From Alphaproteobacteria bacterium (GTDB lineage Bacteria; Pseudomonadota; Alphaproteobacteria; ATCC43930; CGMCC-115725): DNA of 41,482 bases. The stretch is from contig JAFAYW010000021.1 in the NCBI GenBank assembly GCA_019240125.1, positions 1 to 41,482 on the forward strand. The letters run 5' to 3'. Numbering within the stretch: position 1 is the first letter of the stretch; every line of letters begins with the position of its first letter. A program made the translations under genes and the position numbers. The notes beneath the pieces were generated by a model, which ran no database searches, was not told the origin of the DNA, and worked only from the letters and a program-made list of their open reading frames with translations. Shown here piece by piece: positions 1 through 7,137 of this stretch.

Positions 1-495
1 TCGGGCGGCCCGGAAGACGCGCTGTTCGAGATCGCCGGCAACTACCCGGCCGAGCGCTTCAACCACATCCATATGTGGCACGAGGACCCGTTCTGCGCGC
101 TGCTCTGGTACAAGAAGCACCTGAACGCGCCGGTGCGTGCCGGCTTCCCCGACACCAACCTGACTGAAGACACCTGCCGCGTGCCGCGTGGCGCCGACCG
201 CACCTGGCCGGCATTGAACCGCGAGGGCATGTTCCGCAGCCCGCGTGCCGGTGTCGAATTCGACGATGTCGTGCTGACCTGGTACGCCAATCAAACCAGC
301 CAGCCCCTCGCCCCCAGCCGCGGCCAGATGCAGGACCATATCGGCCTCAGTGTGCATGATCTCGACGAGTGGGCCGGCAAGTTGCGCAACGAGGGGGTGC
401 GCATCACCGAAGGCCCGCACAAATTCGGCGACACCCGCGCCATCATGATTGAAGGCCCGAGCCGCGAAGCCATCGCTCTGGTCGAAGCTCGCTAA
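1..495 (+). CDS. VOC (glyoxalase/extradiol-dioxygenase fold) protein, 5'-truncated
   Basis: The frame is open from base 1 to the TAA at 493-495, so the N-terminus lies outside the window and only about 164 C-terminal residues are seen. The visible part looks like a VOC module: a His-rich strand FNHIHMWHEDP, a second strand MQDHIGLSVHDLDEWAGKL, and a final strand AIMIEGPSREAIALVE. The His in the DHIGL strand and the Glu in the last strand sit where this fold usually places metal ligands. The family includes glyoxalases, extradiol dioxygenases and epimerases, and the substrate cannot be read from this fragment. An amidohydrolase follows on the same strand after 158 bases, which suggests a catabolic setting. 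Base use matches the neighbours. Confidence 0.75.
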   Translation, partial: SGGPEDALFEIAGNYPAERFNHIHMWHEDPFCALLWYKKHLNAPVRAGFPDTNLTEDTCRVPRGADRTWPALNREGMFRSPRAGVEFDDVVLTWYANQTSQPLAPSRGQMQDHIGLSVHDLDEWAGKLRNEGVRITEGPHKFGDTRAIMIEGPSREAIALVEAR

Positions 496-511
496 GCGCT
501 TTAGAAGAACT

Positions 512-592
512 TGTCGTCCCTGCTAAGGCAGGGACCCACTCCTCAACAACTCCTCAGCCCGCCGGTGGGTCCCTGCCTTCGCAGGGACGACA
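512..592. repeat. Long palindromic intergenic repeat
   Basis: Two 27-base arms, 512-538 and 566-592, are inverted copies that differ at one position; a 27-base spacer separates them. Within each arm a shorter inverted pair is visible (TCCCTGC...GCAGGGA), so the element could fold as a double stem-loop. It occupies about half of the gap between the VOC gene and the amidohydrolase. This resembles the short mobile palindromic repeats (REP/MITE-like) scattered between genes in alphaproteobacteria. It may also act as a transcript end or RNA-stabilising structure for the upstream gene, but there is no T-run after it. Confidence 0.75.
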
Positions 593-653
593 AAAGTGAA
601 AGGGCGAGGATCACCGCCGAATCATTCCAGTTCACCACAAGGGTCATCACCGC

Positions 654-1742
654 ATGCTGTTTACCTGCACACCACCCGGCACCCCGTATCCCGGCCGTTT
701 CCCCGGCGCCTCGCATGCGCGGGGCAAGTGGTTCACCGTCGATATTCACTGCCACGTCCACTTCACGCCCGCCGACGACATGGTCAAGCCGTTCTGGAAC
801 CCGGAACGCGATGCCACGATGAAATGGGCCAACGACCGCACCCGCCGGATCCAGCGCGAGCAGATGGAGCGCACCCATAGCCAGCTGACCTCGGAAGAGA
901 AGCGGCTCGCCGACATGGATGTGATGGGTATCGATGTGCAGGCGATCTGCCCGGCGCCGGTGCAGATGTTCTATTGGACCGAGCCCGATCTCGGCCTCGC
1001 CACGGCGCGCGTGGTCAACGACAACATCGCCGAGATCGTCGGCCGACACCCCGACCGCTTTGTCGGCATGGGCACCATCCCGTTCCAGGCGCCGGAATTG
1101 GCGATCCAGGAATTGGAGCGCATCACCAAGCAGCACGGGTTCCGCGGCATCGAAATCTCATCGAATGTCGACGGCACCGATTTCTCGGACCCGAAATTCC
1201 GTCCGATCTTCCAGAAGATCGAGGAACTCGGTGTGCTGATGTTCATGCACCCGTCAGGCTTTACCGAAGGGCGGCGTTTCGGCAACCACTATTTCAGCAA
1301 TGTGATCGGCATCCCGCTGGAGTCGACGATCGCTGTGCATCACCTGATCTTCGGCGGCGTGCTCGACGCTTACCCGAAGCTGAAATTGGTCATCGCGCAT
1401 GGCGGCGGCTATCTGCCGGCCTATTCCGGCCGCATCGATCACGCCGCCTCGGCCCGGCCCGACACCTGCGAATGCATCAAGGAAGACCCGACGGTCTACC
1501 TGAAGCGGCTGCATTTCGACACGATGGTGTTCACGCACCACCAGCTCGAGTACCTGGTGCAGCAATACGGGCCCGATCACGTGCTGATGGGCACCGATTA
1601 CCCCTACGACATGGGCATGATCGACCCGATCGGCTTTGTCGAAACCTCACCCGGCCTCAACGACACGCAGCGTCGTCAGATCTTTGGCGGCAACGCGGCG
1701 CGGCTTCTCGACATCAAAATCCCGGCGCATCTGCATCGTTAA
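654..1742 (+). CDS. Amidohydrolase family 2 (ACMSD/decarboxylase-like) metal-dependent hydrolase
   Basis: This 362-residue protein belongs to the amidohydrolase-2 TIM-barrel family, which includes aminocarboxymuconate-semialdehyde decarboxylase and related decarboxylases. The metal-binding HxH lies in VDIHCHVHFTP near residue 30; later barrel motifs are MFMHPSGF, IAHGGGYLPAY and the Asp of MGTDYPYDMG. Length is slightly above the usual 320-340. The first 25 residues (MLFTCTPPGTP...) look atypical, but no other in-frame start lies before the HxH motif, and AAGGG precedes the ATG at a fair distance. The reaction is probably non-oxidative decarboxylation or hydrolysis of an aromatic-ring-derived acid; the exact substrate is not deducible. 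A hairpin directly downstream separates it from the convergent flavin oxidoreductase. Confidence 0.88.
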   Translation: MLFTCTPPGTPYPGRFPGASHARGKWFTVDIHCHVHFTPADDMVKPFWNPERDATMKWANDRTRRIQREQMERTHSQLTSEEKRLADMDVMGIDVQAICPAPVQMFYWTEPDLGLATARVVNDNIAEIVGRHPDRFVGMGTIPFQAPELAIQELERITKQHGFRGIEISSNVDGTDFSDPKFRPIFQKIEELGVLMFMHPSGFTEGRRFGNHYFSNVIGIPLESTIAVHHLIFGGVLDAYPKLKLVIAHGGGYLPAYSGRIDHAASARPDTCECIKEDPTVYLKRLHFDTMVFTHHQLEYLVQQYGPDHVLMGTDYPYDMGMIDPIGFVETSPGLNDTQRRQIFGGNAARLLDIKIPAHLHR

Positions 1743-1762
1743 ACGGGATTGCACGAGGTAAA

Positions 1763-1791
1763 CCGGGGCGAACGGCCGTCGCTCGCCCCGG
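1763..1791. terminator. Hairpin between convergent genes
   Basis: A perfect 9-bp GC-rich stem (1763-1771 with 1783-1791) and an 11-base loop lie between the stop of the amidohydrolase (1742) and the stop of the minus-strand oxidoreductase (1797). The T-tracts are short (TTTA on the plus side, TTTACC on the minus side). Position and stem strength suggest a bidirectional terminator, though a weak one without a long U-run. Confidence 0.55.
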
Positions 1792-1796
1792 AGCCT

Positions 1797-3038
1797 TTAC
1801 TCGGCGGCCTGCGACATCGGCTTGAGATCGGTCGAGTATTTCAGGTGCACCGGCGAGTTCAGCTCGAACGGATCCTTGAGGCCCAGTTCCTTTCCGATTT
1901 CGCGCATCGCCGGCATGACCTCCTGGCCGAGCAGGCGGATGCAGGTGCGGGCGTCTTCGTCGGACACTGAGCCGTCATTGCCCCACAATGCATAGATGCT
2001 GGGGCGGGTCTCCTCGAGCACCCGGCGCAACTTCGGGATGACCGTCTTCGGTGTACCGTAGAAGATGCGGCCATCGGCGACCTGCTGCTCAAAGGTCGGT
2101 CGACCGCGCGGATTGACGGCTCGGCCGGTGGCAAACTCGACAAAGTTGCGACGGTGCTCCGGCGAAAAATAGCCCGACGGGCTCGACCATACCGGGTGTG
2201 CCAGACCGGTGAACTCGCCTTGCATCCACAGGAATTGGCGTGCGTTGCGCTCAGCCTTCTCCTCGCTGTCGGACACATGCACCTGCTGCAGGTAGCCGTG
2301 GTTTTCCGGGCCGGCCGTGTACCCGACCTCGGCTGCGACCGAATCGTACAGCTCCCAGATCTTCTTGGTCGCCTCGATCGACGTGTTAAGCGCGATATAG
2401 GGATAGCGCTGCTTGGCGGCCCAGATGATCGTCTCGCGCGACAGCACGCCGGGGATCCAGACGCGCGGATACGGCTTCTGCAATGGCACCGCCCATGGGT
2501 TGACGACGCGGTGCTGGTAATGCGTGCCCTCCCAGCGGAACGGCCCCTGGCGCGACCACGCGGCGGTGACAAGATCGTGCGCCTCCTCGAAGCGCTCGCG
2601 GTTGAACGCGGGGTTGACGCCGGTGGCGAGCTGTTCCTGGCCGCCACCGCGAACGAAGCCGGAGACGAGGCGGCCCTTGGAGATCATGTCGATCATCGCC
2701 AGCTCTTCGGCGAGCCGCACCGGATTTTCGGCGAGCGGCAGCGGGTTGCCGAGTAGGACGATCTTGGCCTTCTTGGTCACCGCCGCGAGGATCGAGGCAA
2801 ACACGTTGCACTTGGCCTGCATGCAGAACGGCGCGTTATGGTGCTCGTTCAGCATAAAGCCTTCGACGCCCATCTCCTCGGCGTAGATGTAGTGTTCGAG
2901 GTAGCGGTTATAGAGCTCGCTGCCCGCCACCGGGTCGAAGTACCTGTTGGAGAACAACAACGCGGTATGACCCGTCTCCAGCCCGATATCGGCGGGGTAA
3001 GCCGACATTGGCTGCTCGGTGAAATACATCACATGCAT
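1797..3038 (-). CDS. LLM-class (luciferase-like) flavin-dependent monooxygenase
   Basis: This 413-residue protein has the bacterial-luciferase TIM-barrel pattern: MGVEGFMLNEHHNAPFC near residue 58, the strand KIVLLGNPLPLAENPVRLAEE, and MIDMISKGRLVSGFVRGGGQEQ, which lines the flavin site in this family. Such enzymes use FMNH2 or reduced F420 to oxygenate or desulfonate small organic substrates. A strong Shine-Dalgarno (GGAGG, six bases before the ATG) supports the start. The gene lies 36 bases downstream of the alpha/beta hydrolase and is probably co-transcribed with it. Monooxygenase plus hydrolase is a common pair in oxidative degradation of aromatic or heterocyclic compounds. The substrate is unknown. 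Confidence 0.9.
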   Translation of the reverse strand: MHVMYFTEQPMSAYPADIGLETGHTALLFSNRYFDPVAGSELYNRYLEHYIYAEEMGVEGFMLNEHHNAPFCMQAKCNVFASILAAVTKKAKIVLLGNPLPLAENPVRLAEELAMIDMISKGRLVSGFVRGGGQEQLATGVNPAFNRERFEEAHDLVTAAWSRQGPFRWEGTHYQHRVVNPWAVPLQKPYPRVWIPGVLSRETIIWAAKQRYPYIALNTSIEATKKIWELYDSVAAEVGYTAGPENHGYLQQVHVSDSEEKAERNARQFLWMQGEFTGLAHPVWSSPSGYFSPEHRRNFVEFATGRAVNPRGRPTFEQQVADGRIFYGTPKTVIPKLRRVLEETRPSIYALWGNDGSVSDEDARTCIRLLGQEVMPAMREIGKELGLKDPFELNSPVHLKYSTDLKPMSQAAE

Positions 3039-3074
3039 GGCGTACCTCCGTGCTCCCGAGCGGGAGAGGTTGAA

Positions 3075-3851
3075 TCAGTTCTGGTCGAGAAACGGTGTCA
3101 CCAGCCGGGCCAGTGCCTCAGGCTGTTCCATGTCGACGCAATGTCCGGCATTTGGCACGGTTTCGATCCGCCCCTCGCGGAACGAGCGGGCATAAAGCTC
3201 ACCGGCGCTGCGCGGCACGATCCTGTCGTCGCTGCCCCAGACGATCATCGCCGGGGCGCGGACGCCGCCGAGAAGATGCGGCAGGGTCTGGCTGTACATG
3301 TACGGTTTCCAGGCGATGCGAAAGCACATCTCGCGGCACAGATCCCAGGCGACGAGCTGGTCAGTGGAGACATCGCCGAACACCCGCGTGAACGCACCGT
3401 CGTTCAAGAAGCCGGCCTTGGCATAATCGATATAGCTGACGATGGCCTGATCGAAGATGTCGCCTTCCGGCGGTTTAACCCCCATAGCGCCGACCAGGAC
3501 GAGCCGATGGAAATCGCGCGGCGCCAGGGCTGCCATCTCCGCCGCGACCCAACCGCCAAAGCCGAGGCCGACGAGGCTGGGGCGCTCAACCTCCAACTCG
3601 GTCAGCATCCATTGGTAAAGCGCGGCTAGATCGCGTGGATGCCGCATCCACTGCGGACGCTCCGGTACGCCAAAACCAGGATGGCTTGGGACGATCACAT
3701 CGAATTTGTCGGCCAGAGCGTCGTAAAACGGCAGGCGATCTGGCGTGCCGATATCATGATGCAACACAACCACCGGGCGGCCCTGTCCGCCGCGCCACAG
3801 GCGAAGCCTTACATCGCCAAGCTGTAGGTTCTGCTCGTTCCACCCTGCCAT
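3075..3851 (-). CDS. Alpha/beta-hydrolase fold protein with Gly at the nucleophile position
   Basis: This 258-residue protein has the alpha/beta-hydrolase pattern of the MhpC/BphD type: core strand RPVVVLHHDIG, strand DVIVPSHPGFG, nucleophile-elbow strand SLVGLGFGGWVAAEMA, late acid in WGSDDRIVP (Asp209) and base in NAGHCVDMEQPEA (His237). The elbow normally reads G-x-Ser-x-G, but here it is G95-L-G97-F-G99, so the catalytic Ser is Gly (codon GGC at 3561-3563, one base from AGC). Asp and His remain. The protein may use a non-serine mechanism, act as a cofactor-less oxygenase or lyase-like enzyme, or bind without catalysis. It is the first gene of a probable two-gene unit with the LLM monooxygenase. 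Fold assignment is firm; activity is open. Confidence 0.88.
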   Translation of the reverse strand: MAGWNEQNLQLGDVRLRLWRGGQGRPVVVLHHDIGTPDRLPFYDALADKFDVIVPSHPGFGVPERPQWMRHPRDLAALYQWMLTELEVERPSLVGLGFGGWVAAEMAALAPRDFHRLVLVGAMGVKPPEGDIFDQAIVSYIDYAKAGFLNDGAFTRVFGDVSTDQLVAWDLCREMCFRIAWKPYMYSQTLPHLLGGVRAPAMIVWGSDDRIVPRSAGELYARSFREGRIETVPNAGHCVDMEQPEALARLVTPFLDQN

Positions 3852-3957
3852 TGCCGGCCATCCTTTTGTGAACGGCGTTCAGAATAGCGCGCGACTTTCC
3901 TCGAGGGCAATCGCGCAGAGATCATTGCAGGCAGACGCCGCTGCGGGAAGCGAGTTA

Positions 3958-4872
3958 TCAGAGGCTCGCTGCCATCTGTCCGACACTGGCGAGGACCTCG
4001 TCGCGCTGCAAGTCCGTCGTTGCCGATTGCGTGTAGAGAGCCACGACAACGATCGGCTGGCGTTCCGGAGGCCAGATCACGCCGACATCATTGGCCGTGT
4101 TGTTGTCGCCGGTGCCGGTCTTGTCGCCGACCCGCCAACCCGCCGGCACCCCGGCGCGCAGGCGCTTGTCGCCTGTCTTGCAGCCGACCAGCCACGCGAT
4201 CAGTTGCGCGCGTGACGCAGGCAACAAAGCCGCGCCGATAGTCAAGCGCCGGATATCCTCCAGCATCGACAGCGGCGTGGTCGTGTCGCGCGGGTCGCCG
4301 GCCACGGCCGTGTTCAACTCAGGTTCGGCGCGGTCGAGGCGGGTGATCGGGTCGCCCAACGAGCGCAGGTACGCGGTGAGCCGCACCGGCCCTCCGAAAC
4401 TGTCGAGCAGCAGATTGGCCGCCGTGTTGTCGCTCAAGGTCACCGCCGCCTCGCAAAGCTCGCCGATTGTCATCCCGCTTCCATCGGCGTGTTTCCCCGA
4501 GATAGGCGAATACGGCACCAGCTGGTCCTGGCGATAGACCACCCGGCGGTCGAGGCTTTCCTGGCGGCGGTCGACGCGCGTTAAAACGAGGGCCGCGGTG
4601 AGCAACTTGAACGTGCTGCACATCGCGAACCGCTCGTCGGACCTATAGGACATGCGCCGGCCGGAGCCGAGGTCGAGCGCGGCGACGCCGAGCCGCCCGC
4701 CATAGCGAGCTTCGAGTTCGCGCAGGCGCGGGGTATCGCCGTCGCCAACAACAGCATCAGCAGCAGCAACACCGGCGCGGGGTACAAGGCCGACACAAAG
4801 CGGCGCCACGAGCAGCGAACGGCGCGATACCGCCCCCCGCCGGCGCCGCGGTTTAGACAAAGCGGAACTCAT
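3958..4872 (-). CDS. Class A serine beta-lactamase, Tat-exported
   Basis: The protein has all class A signatures. Residues here are numbered from the ATG at 4884, four codons upstream of the start I chose: STFK with the active Ser at 90, SDN at 151-153, the omega-loop E-P-E-L-N with general base Glu187, and KTGTG at 255-259. It should hydrolyse beta-lactams in the periplasm by acyl-enzyme formation. The N-terminus carries a twin-arginine signal (SRRSLLV followed by a hydrophobic stretch to AGVAAA), so export is by Tat. I chose the ATG at 4872; the ATG at 4884 is equally possible, and both overlap the end of the upstream soxG-like gene. Cys precedes the active Ser, but there is no Cys after KTGT, so the Cys69-Cys238 disulfide of KPC-type carbapenemases is absent. 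The substrate range cannot be told. No AmpR-type regulator is adjacent. Confidence 0.93.
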   Translation of the reverse strand: MSSALSKPRRRRGAVSRRSLLVAPLCVGLVPRAGVAAADAVVGDGDTPRLRELEARYGGRLGVAALDLGSGRRMSYRSDERFAMCSTFKLLTAALVLTRVDRRQESLDRRVVYRQDQLVPYSPISGKHADGSGMTIGELCEAAVTLSDNTAANLLLDSFGGPVRLTAYLRSLGDPITRLDRAEPELNTAVAGDPRDTTTPLSMLEDIRRLTIGAALLPASRAQLIAWLVGCKTGDKRLRAGVPAGWRVGDKTGTGDNNTANDVGVIWPPERQPIVVVALYTQSATTDLQRDEVLASVGQMAASL

Positions 4873-5425
4873 CGGCGGCATCAATCAGCCAATCACACAA
4901 CCAACGCGCCGCTGAGCGGCGGACGAAAAGACGATAGACCGGAGCGGAGGCGACTTGGTCGATGATCACCGGCAACCGGACAAACAGCGTCTGCGCACAG
5001 CAACCCGCCGCGAAGGCGCGCGGATGCAAGTCCAGCCCGCAGCCCTTTTCCAGCAATTCGCGACTGCGCGGCCCGCTGATCTCGATAACCGCGCGACTTG
5101 CCGACAGGTCGATGGCTGTCGCGTGGCGGCCGGCAAGCGCACCGGTCAGCCGACCCAACAGATCAGGCGTGCCGCGTTCCGGCGCGGTCACCAGCCATTC
5201 GTCGGGTCCGAGCCAAAGGCTGCGCAATTCGCGCATGCTGGCGACCCGGTTCGGCTCCAATGGCAGCGGCACGCCCGCGAAGTAGGCGGAAACCGGAGGC
5301 TTTACCCGCAACCCGATCTGCTGCAGGAAGCGCTGTTCGCTCAGCACGAGAGAGCCATCGGCCAGAGACCACGGCAACAGCTCCTCAAGCGGCGAGCGGC
5401 GCAGTTCAGGCATAAGGCCTGTCAT
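4853..5425 (-). CDS. soxG: Sarcosine oxidase gamma subunit-like protein (orphan)
   Basis: This 190-residue protein matches the SoxG family: start region LRRSPLEELLPW, the strand WLGPDEWLVTAP, DLSASRAVIEISGPRSRELLEKGCGLDLHP, and a C-terminal RSAARWLCDWLIDAA. The fold is related to the GcvT/YgfZ N-terminal domain. In heterotetrameric sarcosine oxidase (alpha-beta-gamma-delta) it is the small subunit of the enzyme that oxidatively demethylates sarcosine, passing the methyl group to tetrahydrofolate. No soxB, soxD or soxA lies beside it here, which is unusual for this operon. Its last 20-32 bases overlap the start of the beta-lactamase gene, so the two are probably translationally coupled. The Shine-Dalgarno is weak. 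It may serve an operon elsewhere, or a different folate-linked enzyme. Confidence 0.82.
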   Translation of the reverse strand: MTGLMPELRRSPLEELLPWSLADGSLVLSEQRFLQQIGLRVKPPVSAYFAGVPLPLEPNRVASMRELRSLWLGPDEWLVTAPERGTPDLLGRLTGALAGRHATAIDLSASRAVIEISGPRSRELLEKGCGLDLHPRAFAAGCCAQTLFVRLPVIIDQVASAPVYRLFVRRSAARWLCDWLIDAADEFRFV

Positions 5426-5520
5426 GGCGATGGCGCCGCGGGCACGAGATAATCATCGAAACCTACCCCCGCGTTCTAAGCTAGCGCCGCTTCATGCTTT
5501 TTGGGAGGGTCCGATGCTGG

Positions 5521-5631
5521 GTGGTGACAACTGAGAATTTCCCGGGGCACCGGGTCATCAACGCCATGGGGCAGGTACTCGGCGGCGGCGTTGAGCGGCG
5601 CTTTATCCGCCGTTGGGGGGGTCGGAGCTAA
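5521..5631 (+). pseudogene. Possible frameshifted remnant resembling the YbjQ/UPF0145 N-terminus
   Basis: From a GTG at 5521, twelve bases after GGGAGG, the plus strand reads VVTTENFPGHRVINAMGQVL before a stop at 5629-5631. The opening T-T-E-x-x-P-G-H-R-V pattern resembles the start of YbjQ-family (heavy-metal-binding-like) proteins. A run of seven G at 5615-5621 precedes the stop; removing one G would keep the frame open to a TAA at 5741-5743. The later residues do not clearly match YbjQ, so this may be a decayed gene, a sequencing error in a homopolymer, or chance. Confidence is low. Confidence 0.25.
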
Positions 5632-5652
5632 CCAGTCCGGCAAACTGAAGAG

Positions 5653-5681
5653 CTCGTCGCTCCGGATATCGCAGCGACGAG
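5653..5681. other. Perfect 9-bp stem-loop
   Basis: CTCGTCGCT at 5653-5661 pairs perfectly with AGCGACGAG at 5673-5681 across an 11-base loop. It lies about 60 bases after the stop of the 434-residue secreted-protein gene on the minus strand and may mark the end of that transcript. There is no strong T-run, so it is not a textbook terminator. Confidence 0.4.
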
Positions 5682-5739
5682 GCCGTGCCGAGTTGCTGGC
5701 GGGATCGCAGCTGTATGATCCCGACAGCCTGTTTTTGCT

Positions 5740-7044
5740 TTAATCGAGCCGACGGACGCCTTTCAGCTCGACGGTGTCCTCATCCTGGTCACCACCGGTG
5801 AACTTGATCGCGCATTTGCCGTCGCTGAACGGCTTGTCCGTCACCTGCGCGGGGTACCAGCCGCCGTCGTTCTGCACGAGAACCTTGTCGCCGCTGCTGC
5901 ACTTGGTTACCGCCTTGCCGGGGCCATCGATCGACCACGCCAGCGACTTGTCCGTCGCGAAGGTGACATCGTCATCGGCGCCGTCGATGCGGGCGGTGCA
6001 TTTATCGCCCTCGGCCTGGCGCACGGTGACTGACCACCACGCCTCTTCATGCATTACAAAGAACCGGGCACCCGGGGTACAGCTGCCGCCATTGCCGCTC
6101 GCAGCGGATGACGAGGATGGTGGCGCGGTCGCCGCGGAGGCGGTCTGCGTCTTGGTGCCGGAGTAGGTCACGACCAAACCAAGCGCCTTAATCGCCTCGT
6201 CCGGCGTCTTGGCGTTCTGCAATACTGCCGCGGAGGTCTTGCCAGGCGGGTTCAGCGTGATCTTCAGCGGGCCTTTCGGCTGCTTGTAATCGTCCATGTA
6301 GGAACCGACCGCATCGATTACCGCGACCGTTTCCGTCCCCTGCCCGGCCCGAACGCCATCCAGCATCGCCTTGCCCATCTTGATCAGCGCGTCGGCGTCG
6401 GCGCCTTGCATCTTGGCGACTGCCGGCAGCACCTTACTGAGCAATGTGCGGTCTTCGAAGGTCAAGGTCGCCGTGCGCAGCGTCGCATCATTCATCGCCG
6501 AATCCGGTTTCGCCAGCTCCTCGGCGGTTACCCCATCGAGAACCAGCGTGAGGTCCATGCGCGCCAGACCCGCGAGGTCGAGTTCGAGGCGGTTCAAGGT
6601 CAGCGTCTTACGATCCGGCTCAAAGCGGTAATCGAGCTGGAAATCGGCGGTTAGATTGTCGATATCCGCCATCTGCTTGAGATCGACGCCTTCGGTGGGC
6701 TTGCCGCTGATCAGGATGCCTTCTGCCCGGACCTTGATGAAGTTGGGTGGCTGATTCTTGTCAACCGACGCGAAGTCGAAATCCTCGACCGACACGCGCT
6801 TGATGTTGATCGGCTCGGACTTACCCCCGCCGGTTTTGTCGGGCGGCGGCGTCAGCACCACGTTCTCAAGAACGAAGCCATTATCGCCAAGCGACTTCGA
6901 GCCCTTGTAGGTCAGCATTCCCGGCGGCGCCTGCTTGATCGCCGCCTCGAAGCGACTGAGCCCGTCGGCCGAAGCCGGTAATGACACGGCGCACACCACC
7001 ACCACCGCGGCCGCGGAGCGGCCGAGTACGCGTCTAATAACCAT
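5740..7044 (-). CDS. Secreted protein with C-terminal tandem Tudor/agenet-like repeats
   Basis: This 434-residue protein starts with a clear Sec signal peptide (MVIRRVLGRSAAAVVVVCAV, cleavage probably after SLPASA). The N-terminal 280 residues form a beta-rich domain I do not recognise; it contains repeated strand patterns such as GFVLENVVL and NFIKVRAEGILISG and a long helix-rich middle. A low-complexity Ala/Ser linker (about 305-325) follows. The C-terminus holds two similar units of about 50 residues, beginning CTPGARFFVMHEEAWWSVTV and CSSGDKVLVQNDGGWYPAQV; each has Cys, a W-W/W-Y pair, a second Cys and an acidic D-D-x-V stretch. The spacing recalls Tudor/agenet barrels. GGGAG precedes the start, and a TTGCCC-17-TAGAGT promoter lies upstream. 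A periplasmic or outer-envelope role is likely; the ligand is unknown. Confidence 0.85.
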   Translation of the reverse strand: MVIRRVLGRSAAAVVVVCAVSLPASADGLSRFEAAIKQAPPGMLTYKGSKSLGDNGFVLENVVLTPPPDKTGGGKSEPINIKRVSVEDFDFASVDKNQPPNFIKVRAEGILISGKPTEGVDLKQMADIDNLTADFQLDYRFEPDRKTLTLNRLELDLAGLARMDLTLVLDGVTAEELAKPDSAMNDATLRTATLTFEDRTLLSKVLPAVAKMQGADADALIKMGKAMLDGVRAGQGTETVAVIDAVGSYMDDYKQPKGPLKITLNPPGKTSAAVLQNAKTPDEAIKALGLVVTYSGTKTQTASAATAPPSSSSAASGNGGSCTPGARFFVMHEEAWWSVTVRQAEGDKCTARIDGADDDVTFATDKSLAWSIDGPGKAVTKCSSGDKVLVQNDGGWYPAQVTDKPFSDGKCAIKFTGGDQDEDTVELKGVRRLD

Positions 7045-7084
7045 TCATGTATCTCCCTCACCCTAATCCGAAGGGTGTAGCCAC

Positions 7085-7113
7085 ACTCTACCGGGAGGGG
7101 CCGCGTCGGGCAA
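7085..7113 (-). promoter_or_regulatory. Candidate sigma-70-type promoter for the 434-residue secreted protein
   Basis: On the minus strand, TTGCCC (7113-7108) and TAGAGT (7090-7085) are separated by 17 bases, each matching four of six consensus positions. The site lies 40 bases upstream of the ATG at 7044, just after the stop of the CDF gene. The placement is good; the sequence match is moderate. Confidence 0.4.
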
Positions 7114-7137
7114 TCGGCCGCCTTTACTTTCAGGAGC

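Larger units (their letters stand above)
5426..5739. other. 314-base gap with hairpins and a possible broken small gene
   Basis: No intact gene of convincing length is present. Two stem-loops are visible: a perfect 9-bp stem at 5653-5661/5673-5681, and a 7-bp stem at 5700-5706/5717-5723 followed on the plus strand by TTTTT at 5732-5736. A short plus-strand frame with a Shine-Dalgarno lies at 5521-5631 and is described separately. No promoter for the minus-strand soxG-like gene was recognised with confidence. Confidence 0.6.

Noticed and set aside
3958..4872. Carbapenemase signature in the beta-lactamase (Cys before the active Ser)
   Set aside because: The partner Cys after KTGT is absent, and many non-carbapenemase class A enzymes have Cys at that position.
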